Assembly: GCA_009667805.1 (NCBI GenBank)
Contig: CM019066.1
Coordinates: 117,356,190-117,420,189 of the forward strand
Origin: Leptobrachium leishanense
Lineage: Eukaryota > Chordata > Amphibia > Anura > Megophryidae
Length of the DNA stretch: 64,000 nt
Direction: 5' to 3'
In this document: piece by piece, positions 32,824-39,870 of the stretch
Position numbering within the stretch: position 1 is the first letter of the stretch
Layout of the letters: every line of letters starts with the position of its first letter
Notes under the pieces: generated by a model
Told to the model about the DNA's origin: nothing
Seen by the model: only the letters and a program-made list of their open reading frames with translations
Databases searched by the model: none
Translations under genes and position numbers: made by a program

Positions 32824-34195
32824 TAGGCTTGTGCACCGGTTTTTTTTCGGTTCGATTCGGTTCGATTTGTTCTGATGTTTAAAATTTTCGATTCGGCTCG
32901 TTTCGACCGATTTCTGTTTCGATTCGGTTTGGTTCGGCTCGTTTTTCGTGTACATTTTTTTGGAATATCGACCATTTTTCGTATTTTCGGGTCACTTTGC
33001 TCATTTTTTGTATCGACTTTTCGTGATTTCGGAAAATTTCTTTTTTTTCGGAACGTCTGTTCTCCTCGTTTCAAAGTGTCTAACTCTATTCGTTTTGACG
33101 TAAACTACTATGGTTTACTTTTTTATACTTTATATATTTTTTTATAATAAATTTTTGGTTTGTTTTTCGGATCCGATAATTCATTCTGTCGATACGATAA
33201 TTCTGGCGATTCTATCGTGTTTTTTTTTTTTTATTAAATAAAGATCCTTTTTTTCTTATGAATATACATTTCACAACTTTATTTATTTAATCACATTAAA
33301 AAAATGGTATGAAAGCCAAGGAACAAAAAAAAAAGAACAAAACGATTTAAAAAACGGTAAACTGACCCGAATGGTCTGACTTTAAAAATAAAAACCAGAA
33401 CAAAAAGGTTTTAAAACAGAAAAATAGTTGATCAAAATGATCTGAAATGAAAAAAAATAATAAAATAAAATGATTTAAAACAGACAAAAATCTAAATTAA
33501 CCCTTTCGCTGCTGAGGCATTTCACGGCTTCCCTTCACGCCTGTGTGCGGCACTGCGGCGCTGCTGAGCTAATTTTTAACAGTTTCGCTCCTCTTGTTTA
33601 AACGCGTTTTGAAGCCTTCTTTTATAATATGACCCAGACATGTTATATAGCGTTCTTTCCGGCAGACTCGGCAGATGATTCATAATATATCATTATCATA
33701 TGTATGCGTCATGTCCTGTCTGTATATTATAACAAAAAATGCAATAAAATTAGAATTTTCAATGTTTGTTTTACAAGGTGTAAAGTGTTTTTTTCACATT
33801 TTAACATGCGAGTGTTTGCGGTTATATTTTATGAGTTGCGTTTGCTAAAAAAAATTGAAAAGGGGACTTGTTATATTTTTTTGGGTGAAAATTACACTAT
33901 TTTTAACAAACACACCCCATACAAAAATCCTTAGTGCAGCATCATTATTCACATTATAATTGAAATGGCAACAATATTGCTGCATTAACAAAACAAAACA
34001 AAAAACCTGTTTATTTTTTTTTATATTTTAATTTTTTTTAATTTTTAACATTGTCATGTTTGGTATTGTTGGAAAGGCCATGCTCTGGTCGATCCAAAGA
34101 TACCAAACATTAACCAACCGATAGCTGCCGCGGATCGGGAGATAGGGGTTCCAATGAACCCCCTATCGCCACCATTGGTCACAGTTAGGGGTTAA
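32824..34195. mobile_element. Composite repeat copy 2: hAT-like end plus TTAA element
   Basis: TAGGCTTGTGCACCGG at the left, the same TTCGATTCGG body as copy 1, then an extra 270-bp A-rich segment (33230-33496). The TTAA element runs 33501-34191, bounded by TTAA at 33497-33500 and 34192-34195, starting CCCTTTCGCTGCTGAGGC. Homology to copy 1 continues for about 40 bp beyond the right TTAA (CTCCAGAACTGACGTCATTG), so the duplicated unit may be larger than the TTAA element. Confidence 0.65.
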
Positions 34196-34800
34196 CTCCA
34201 GAACTGACGTCATTGTGACGATGTCTTGGGACTGTCGGCAGCTGCTGTTCCCCGCTGTTGTCTTCCTGCAAAGACGTGACCATGTTGGCGGGCAGCGTCT
34301 TAGCGGGCAGCGGTGGGAGAGAGAGAGCTCATAGCTGGGAGGAGGTGTTGTGTGAAGCTGCAAACAGCAACAAATAAACTAGACCTGAGCCGCACAAAGG
34401 AACTTTGGGTTGTGTCGGAGAAGACTTCACGCAGTGCTGCCATCAATATTTTTTGATAAATTCTTGGTTATACAATGAATGTGACTGTGGACAAAAATCC
34501 GTGTTGTTGTGACATCGCCTAAGCTTAACAAAACCATGACACGTCGGTAATCAAATCTCAAAGGCAGTACAACAAGGTTGTGTTAGTGTGTGACATTTTT
34601 TGGCCAGGCAGGAAGTGTAGAATGTGCACAGTCACATTCATGGCCACAAATATGTTGACAAATTTATGACAAAGGGTCCATAGAAATGTCAATAAATTTC
34701 TGTACATATAATTTTAACAGTGTGGAAACCAAGCAATACATATTAACTTATTAAGTAAGGAAAAGCAACGCACACAAACAGGAAAATATAGAAAAAATAG
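34196..34800. other. Intergenic, no gene seen
   Basis: Moderately GC-rich to 34380, then AT-rich. 34805-34812 carries TTTATT, which read on the minus strand is an AATAAA downstream of the exons at 35237-35916. Confidence 0.4.
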
Positions 34801-34963
34801 AAAATTTATTTACAACATGGGGAAGGGAAGGGAACATGCCAAGGATGGCAAACTGCCCAACAGGGGCACAAACAACACAAACAAACATACAATGGCGGCC
34901 ATCTTCCAGTCTAAGCCAGGCGAACATCTTGTTCAGAATATTGGTTCACTTTCACTTGAGAAT

Positions 34964-35205
34964 TACTGGCATTTGAGGAGATGTTGGAGCTGGTCTGCAT
35001 CTTTGATTACAAAGATTATGACTGCCGTAAGGGCCCTTACGGCAGGAAGAATAATTCTAGAAAGGATCGTATCGTTGACAAGCTACGCACCACCATCCTG
35101 GAGGTGTTTGGGAAAGACCGGACGAAGGACCAGATCTGAAAACGCTGGTCCGACCTCAAAGCAGGCGAGCAGGAGCAGCTGAGGCACATCCGTATTGAGT
35201 ATTGA
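34964..35205 (+). pseudogene. Myb/SANT-like DNA-binding exon of a Harbinger accessory gene, inverted
   Basis: PIF/Harbinger elements encode, besides the transposase, a Myb/SANT-like protein that binds the element's ends and helps bring the transposase to the nucleus. Here the plus strand reads LAFEEMLELVCIFDYKDYDC, then RKDRIVDKLRTTILEVFGKD and, after a TGA at about 35137-35139, KRWSDLKAGEQEQLRHIR. The KRWSDLK block is the typical third helix of this domain. The stop is explained by one CGA-to-TGA change at a CpG. The frame ends at a TGA near 35205. The remaining exons of what looks like the same gene are on the opposite strand directly downstream, so this exon has probably been inverted. Domain recognition is by pattern only. 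Confidence 0.62.
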
Positions 35206-35236
35206 GATTTCGGGAGGAGGCTGCCACTGGTCTGTC

Positions 35237-35376
35237 TTACTGCCGCTCCAGGATGTCCGCGGTGTTGTTCAGGTGCTCCCGCAGTTCCTGGAGCAGTTCC
35301 TGGATATTATCAATCGTTGCAACTGCCAGGCGTAGCTCGCCAATCGCCTCCCGATTGATCGGTCTGGCTTCTCCTT
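35237..35376 (-). pseudogene. Last exon of Harbinger Myb-like gene (coiled-coil end)
   Basis: Minus-strand exon preceded by a pyrimidine-rich stretch and a TAG acceptor. It begins in phase 1 and reads EARPINREAIGELRLAVATI, then DNIQELLQELREHLNNTADI and ends LERQ with TAA at 35237-35239. The heptad-like Leu spacing suggests a short coiled coil, fitting the C-terminal dimerisation part of Harbinger Myb-like proteins. An AATAAA on the same strand lies about 430 bp downstream. No transposase was found nearby. Confidence 0.6.
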
Positions 35377-35473
35377 CTATATATCCAATAAATGAAAGAA
35401 GGAAAATACAGTAAGTAAAGCAGGTTTCTAGTTTTGACTGAAAGTCTTGAAAAAATATAACAGTAGTATATAC

Positions 35474-35554
35474 CAGTGCTGGCGGCCTCCTGAGGCGCCG
35501 ACTCCTCCTCCGAATCCTCCCCCACCACCACCGTCTGCATATCCAGTGCTATAT
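35474..35554 (-). pseudogene. Acidic linker exon 3 of Harbinger Myb-like gene
   Basis: 81 nt between a TTAG acceptor and a GTATATAC donor on the minus strand. Phase 1 at both ends, so it adds 27 codons without shifting frame: IALDMQTVVVGEDSEEESAP then QEAAST. Rich in Glu, ending in EAAST/EAASP like its neighbours. The intron to the next exon (35377-35473, 97 nt) starts GT and ends AG. Confidence 0.6.
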
Positions 35555-35650
35555 CTAAGAAATTAAAGAAATAAAAAATACAGTAAACCACAAAACTGAT
35601 TTATTTTTGAACAAAAGTCGATGCAAAATACGACAGTAAAAAAAAAAAAC

Positions 35651-35740
35651 CTGGACTGGCGGCCTCCTGCTGCTCCGGCTCCCTCTCTCCAACTTCGCCC
35701 TCCTCCTGGTCCTCCTCTTCCTCCTCCTGCTCCTCTTGTG
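35651..35740 (-). pseudogene. Acidic linker exon 2 of Harbinger Myb-like gene
   Basis: 90 nt, phase 1 at both ends, acceptor TGTATAG and donor GTTTTTT. It reads QEEQEEEEEDQEEGEVGERE then PEQQEAASP. The following intron (35555-35650, 96 nt) resembles the other two introns, with a shared GACTTTTGNTCAAAAA and a TACTGTATTTT before the acceptor, so exon and intron were duplicated together. Confidence 0.6.
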
Positions 35741-35829
35741 CTATACATAAAAAATTTAATTAAAATACAGTAAACAAAAAATGTTTCTGTTTTTGACCAA
35801 AAGTCGTTGCAAAATAAAACAGTATATAC

Positions 35830-35916
35830 CAGTGCTGGTGGACGCCCGTGGCTCCTCCTCCACTGGGGCACTGGTGCCTGCCGGGGCAGATGCTGCTGCC
35901 TTCTTCTTCCGGTCTT
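35830..35916 (-). pseudogene. Linker exon 1 of Harbinger Myb-like gene
   Basis: 87 nt, phase 1 at both ends, acceptor TTTGGCAG and donor GTATATAC. It reads DRKKKAAASAPAGTSAPVEE then EPRASTST, with a basic KKK near the start that could serve nuclear import. The intron is 35741-35829 (89 nt). No further upstream exon is visible before a Tc1 end at 35974, so the 5' part of the gene is missing on this strand. Confidence 0.58.
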
Positions 35917-35973
35917 CTGCCAAATCCAAAAAATAACACGTAAATAATGCAGACTGGAAAAAATGGTATATCT

Positions 35974-36030
35974 ATACACTATATTGCCGAAAGTATTGCG
36001 ACACCCCTCCACTACCCACTAGCACTACCA
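35974..36030. mobile_element. Tc1-like terminal fragment
   Basis: TACACTATATTGCCGAAAGTATTGCGACACCCC matches the general form of a Tc1-family end common in lower vertebrates. Only one end is seen. Confidence 0.6.
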
Positions 36031-36581
36031 GCTTGACCCACCACTACTCCCATCTCATAGTTCTAAAGTCACAAAATATTTATTTATTTCCTCTGCACAT
36101 AGACATATATTACCGTTCAATTATATATTTTTTTCATAAGTAATCATTACGTTTATTCAATAAAAACTATTATTTGTGTTGTGTGCGTACAAGGCGCATT
36201 GTGCTGACTGCTTTTAGTTATTTTATAGAAGGCCTCAGCCTCAGTTTCACTTTCAGTTTCTGCTAATAAAACTGTGGATATTGCAGAAACAACAACAGAA
36301 ACTGTTTTTTTATGTAATGTCTCACCAATAAAGCCACCATTCATATTAGGGGGGAAACTAACATGCTTAAAATCATGGGTCCCTATTCCTGTCATGCTTC
36401 TGGCCATGGGGCCTGCCGAAGGGATGGTTGTTCCTGCATTTGCCCTGGTCTGGGACAATTCTTCCCCCACTCAGGTACATGGACTGTATTCCATTTCTGG
36501 GTTTCTGCACTGCTGCCTGATACTCACCTGCCACCTGTTGGAGCCAGCTAGCTATCTAAGGGAGTTACGCCCATCTCTCTA
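36031..36581. other. Intergenic, no gene seen
   Basis: AT-rich then average GC, with short frames on both strands that show no domain. Confidence 0.4.
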
Positions 36582-36697
36582 ATCTCAAACTCTGCCCCCA
36601 GCTGTTTATTGCCTGCAATTCTCAGAATTCTTTGAATGAAATAGGTAGGCAGAGGGAGTTGTAGTTCAGAAACATCTGAGGAGCCAGAGTTTGAGAT
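36582..36697. repeat. Imperfect hairpin MITE (ATCTCAAACTCTG ends)
   Basis: ATCTCAAACTCTGCCCCCAG faces GGAGCCAGAGTTTGAGAT. Internal words GCAATTCTCAGAATTCTTTG and GTTGTAGTTCAGAAACATCT match the pattern at 6590-6695. Confidence 0.72.
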
Positions 36698-36867
36698 AGC
36701 TGCTCTAGGCTCTAGTATTGAGTCACAGTGGAGGTGCTGGTTCTCCTCTGCCTGTGTCCAGTTCCTACTCTGCTACCCCAGAGCCAACCTTGCCTTGCTT
36801 TGCCTTGTTCTTCATCACCCTCAGCCCTGCCTCTCCTGATTCCTGAACCCTTGCCCTTCTGTGCTCC

Positions 36868-37110
36868 GCCTGCGTACCAGTGATCCAGAGACCTGATGTT
36901 CCTCATAGCTGTGAGTCTGCTTTACCACCCAGCACTAACAAGTTCATCAGCCACAGCCACGGCCTTGACTTGCTCCAGCCTGTGCTCCAGTAATCCTGAG
37001 ACCTTCTGCTCTTGATAACTGTGAGTCTGCTGCATTTCCACCTAGCACTGACTAACTCATGAGCCACAGCCTCGGGTCTCAGCCTTGCCATGCTCCAGCC
37101 TGCACTCCAG
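36868..37110. repeat. Two-copy tandem repeat, about 120-bp unit
   Basis: Two diverged units sharing GTGAGTCTGCT, CAGCACTAAC/TAGCACTGAC, CAGCCACAGCC/GAGCCACAGCC and TGCTCCAGCCT. It ends directly before the hammerhead-like motif at 37125. Confidence 0.7.
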
Positions 37111-37115
37111 CCTTT

Positions 37116-37470
37116 AATACTTTTTGCTGACTGAGGAAGCGATTTATCGCGAAACGTGTTTCAGCATTGTTTTATTGCATTTTATATCTACTTTTATGGA
37201 ATAAATTTTAAAATCTCCTGATTGATGGTCCTGCTGCTGCACCTTTATTTCACCAAGGAAGGATCTCAAGCAAACATCAGAGTGGGATCTGGTATCTCCA
37301 TATTATACCGACGGCCTATTCATCTAGTGTCCGAGGGGTGACACATGACCACATGAGTGTAACCTCTATATACCATTTGGGGAGCTCTACGTGTCATACA
37401 GGCTACACCATGTCTTGTATTATGTTTATGCTTTCTATGAGGGCTGAAGACCTCTCCAAACCATAAGTGA
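37116..37470 (+). mobile_element. Penelope-type tail carrying hammerhead copy A
   Basis: The ribozyme-like motif is followed by TTTTATTGCATTTTATATCT, AATAAA and a moderately GC stretch with GGAAGGATCTC. The order (hammerhead, AT-rich segment, ATAAA) is the same as at 38.2, 48.3 and 56.3 kb. No RT is present here; ends are not defined. Confidence 0.5.
37125..37166 (+). ncRNA. Hammerhead-like ribozyme motif (type I layout), copy A
   Basis: Stem I 5' strand TGCTGA (37125-37130), core CTGAGGA (37131-37137, fits CUGANGA), one extra A, stem II GCGA / TCGC with loop TTTA, core GAAAC (37151-37155), a two-pair stem III (A-U, C-G) with loop GT, predicted cleavage after GUU at 37160, then stem I 3' strand TCAGCA (37161-37166). 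Stem I is a perfect 6 bp. The core has every conserved base except the extra A after A9, which all but one of the hammerheads in this window share and which is also known from a viroid hammerhead. A short AT-rich tail with AATAAA follows at 37200. The very short stem III would favour action as a dimer. Confidence 0.75.
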
Positions 37471-37757
37471 ATTTAAAGAGCAAGAACTTTGTCCCACTTG
37501 AAGGGAACTTCTGTTCTTTGGAAGGAAGCGCTTTGTTCACCACAATCTTCTATACCATTGATATTTTGGTGGTTTGTGGTAGACCACTGTGTTGGTTGAA
37601 TTTTTCTGGTGATTCATACGAACTGCATTTAATATATTGCATTCAAATTGTATTATTGTATTATTTCATTGCATTCGATTGCTGGTATTAATATTGCAAT
37701 AATTCTCTGTATTGTTCAGTTTTGCCCACCATGTGGTGCCAGATACTTATTTATCTT
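37471..37757. other. Intergenic, no gene seen
   Basis: AT-rich spacer before a TA microsatellite. No structure recognised. Confidence 0.4.
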
Positions 37758-37758
37758 G

Positions 37759-37795
<37 letters not shown>
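37758..37795. repeat. (TA)n microsatellite
   Basis: About 18 uninterrupted TA units, directly at the left edge of the 0.5-kb palindrome. Confidence 0.97.
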
Positions 37796-37796
<1 letters not shown>

Positions 37797-37862
37797 GGAC
37801 ACCATATACACAAGGTATGGACGGCACTCTTGGTCTTCCACAATTTCTTGAATTTATTGATA

Positions 37863-37910
37863 AAAGGATCGACGTTTCAGTCCACTAACCGTGGACTTTC
37901 ATCAGGACAT
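37863..37910 (-). ncRNA. Hammerhead-like ribozyme motif, copy B1
   Basis: Minus-strand core CTGATGA (37899-37905) and GAAAC (37874-37878) with a 7-bp stem II (AGTCCAC / GTGGACT, loop GGTTA). A GUC follows the core directly (37871-37873), as expected for the cleavage triplet. Stem III is only the self-complementary ACGU, so the fold would need two molecules. Stem I is weak (three pairs). Mirror of copy B2. Confidence 0.68.
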
Positions 37911-38200
37911 AAAAAAACAACATATAGCAAACATATTTATATAGAAAACATCTTACTCACCACTATGCAGTGACACTCCCTCCCCTTGCCGAGCGAATGC
38001 CGTCTCCTCAGAGAGACGTCAGAGCGCCGGCTCAAACCCCATGATCCAGCCAACACCATGGCAACCCATGGGGTTTGAGCCGGCGCTCTGACGTCACTCT
38101 GAGGAGACGGCGTTCGCTCGGCATGGGGATAGAGTGTCACTGCATAGTGGTGAGTAAGATGTTTTCTATATAAATGTTTGCTATATGTTGTTTTTTTTAT

Positions 38201-38245
38201 GTCCTGATGAAAGTCCACGGTTAGTGGACTGAAACGTCGATCCTT
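38201..38245 (+). ncRNA. Hammerhead-like ribozyme motif, copy B2
   Basis: Core CTGATGA (38204-38210), extra A, stem II AGTCCAC (38212-38218) / GTGGACT (38224-38230) with loop GGTTA, core GAAAC (38231-38235), predicted cleavage after GUC at 38238. Both core elements are canonical, including U7. Downstream GATCCTTTTATC and AATAAA follow. Stem III is the palindrome ACGU. Confidence 0.7.
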
Positions 38246-38396
38246 TTATCAATAAATTCAAGAAATTGTGGAAGACCAAGAGTGCCGTCCATACCTTGTG
38301 TATATGGTGTCTACTTAAGCCGGATGGGCACCAGGCATTTTCTTCTGTTCATGAGTGCAGGATTCCTTGCATGCTATATATATCTGGTCATGCCTA

Positions 38397-38444
38397 GCTC
38401 CTGCTGAAGAGGGTACAACAAGCCCAAAACAGCTGTACAGGAGT
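38397..38444 (+). ncRNA. Hammerhead-like ribozyme motif, copy C, decayed core
   Basis: Stem I GCTCCTG (38397-38403) pairs with CAGGAGT (38438-38444) over 7 bp including one G-U. Core CTGAAGA (38404-38410), stem II GGG / CCC, then AAAAC where GAAAC is expected. The change sits in a former CpG (CCCGAAAC to CCCAAAAC), the common decay by methylation. Stem III is the palindrome ACAGCTGT with cleavage predicted after A at 38437. The position of every stem fits, so I read it as a ribozyme inactivated by one mutation. Confidence 0.6.
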
Positions 38445-39540
38445 GGCTGTGGCCAGTTGCATAAACCTGATCTCTGCTAAAAATAAAAAGGCATCTATTA
38501 TGGCATGACATTGATTAGAGGGTTCTGTGTGAAAACAGACCCAGGATGCAAAAAAATTAGAAGTTGTGGACGTCATTTGTATGTCTTACCCAGAATTCTG
38601 TACTGCATATGGGGAATGTTGCACACAAGCTCTGCAGTTCTTGGTATTACTGGGATGTGTAAATGACTTCTGCAATAATAAACTTTATAATAGAGTTGGT
38701 GAGCTTGGTATTAATGAGATCTTAGAGTGGAGGAGGATTATGGGGTATTTTGCATGGGAATATGGTGTAGTCAGTGCTTCTTTCACGTATCAACATAGGA
38801 AAGGTTGCTCTGTTATAAATAGTCTCCTGGGCCTATATGGCTGTCTCGTCTTGGTAGCCTCTCATCAGTTGCCCTCAAATAATTAAATGCAAATAGTGTA
38901 GCAAGTTTTATAGAAATTAAAATCAAGATAAGGAGGGATTTAACTCTGGGGAGCAGACAGTCTATATCTGCTGGAGCACAAGCGAATGTCATATTACTTT
39001 GTTTCCATGGCCACATGTTCGTTCGTTCGCCCACCGGATCGTCCATTATTCGTCCGCGAGTCGGATCGTCCATCATTCATTTCGGATGTCTCCAGGTCTT
39101 CGGTTCCCCAATTGGTTGTTCTGAAGGACTGTGGCTCCATCTGCGACTTGGACTTCTCATCACGGAGTGGTATCCTGGCCAGGCTCTCCTGTAGAAAATT
39201 ACGCTTTAAGGATGATGTCTTTCCGGCTGTGGTGACTATCCGAACGAATTGTTTAAATATGCGCTGTTGCACACTTTTTATCCATTGTGTGCCACTAATT
39301 TTGTGAGTGGCTTCCTTTTTGTGGTTTTATGTTTTATTAAATTTTTGACAGTATTACGCTATGTTCTTGTGTATGCTCTGATTCTAGAGGCTTTGTACTT
39401 CTTTGAAGATCCTGTATCAACAAACAAACTTATTTGACCATCTATAAGGTTGTATTGTACTGCATGTTCTCACCGCCTGCACTCCCTGTTAAATCGTCTG
39501 CAGTTCTCCTCACTCGGGGTCCTTCAGCTTACTGTGTCTC
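38445..39540. other. Intergenic, no gene seen
   Basis: 38.45-38.99 kb is AT-rich. 39001-39120 has repeated CGGATCGTCC and GTTCGTTCG words and more CpG than its surroundings. No domain-bearing frame. Confidence 0.4.
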
Positions 39541-39870
39541 AGCGTGGGTTACTGGGTCTTCGTTAAATAGGAAGGAAAAACCCGATCTCCAGCTCCGCTA
39601 GGCCGCACCTGCGCTCTGGCCTGGTCGAGATCACTTTCTGCTCGAGATCGCTGTCTTGCTCCTCTCACTCCTTGGCGCGCTCTGCCAGCTCTTTCCACGA
39701 GGCTGCGGATATCAGTCTCTCTCCCCCACCCACTTCCTGTTCCCGCCCGCAAAGCATGCTGGAAAATGTAGTCCCAATGTTCAGTGTCTTACATCGCGCT
39801 TGTCTCCCTCCGGTGGGCAAAAACAAGTACTACAACGACAGGGGATTTAAAACCAGCGCTACAATAACTT
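39541..39870. other. GC-rich, CpG-containing segment with promoter-like sites
   Basis: Locally GC- and CpG-rich island in AT-rich surroundings, with a short minus-strand frame of 67 codons from 39752 that I do not recognise. A compact cluster of sites resembling housekeeping promoter elements lies at 39730-39773 (see separate entry). No exon could be confirmed on either side. Confidence 0.4.
39730..39773 (-). promoter_or_regulatory. ETS / Sp1 / ZNF143-like site cluster
   Basis: Plus-strand CACTTCCTGT (an ETS site, ACAGGAAGTG on minus), CCCGCCC (Sp1/GC box) and GCAAAGCATGCTGGAAAATGTAGT, whose complement resembles the ZNF143/Staf site ACTACAATTCCCAGCATGC. The three lie within about 45 bp in the same orientation. 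This combination is typical of vertebrate TATA-less promoters; some transposon families also carry ZNF143-like words, so the origin is open. Confidence 0.4.

Larger units (their letters stand above)
37799..38310. repeat. 0.5-kb palindrome with two opposed hammerhead motifs
   Basis: Left arm 37799-38043 and right arm 38067-38310 are near-exact complements (about 245 bp each) around a 23-bp spacer. Arms begin ACACCATATACACAAGGTAT and end near CTCAAACCCCATG. Each arm carries one full hammerhead-like core: minus strand at 37863-37910, plus strand at 38204-38240. The inner part of each arm, with GAGACGGCGTTCGCTCGG and CGCCGGCTCAAACCCC, is GC-rich. The arrangement is two element tails head to head, as described for inverted Penelope pLTR units. 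Confidence 0.9.
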
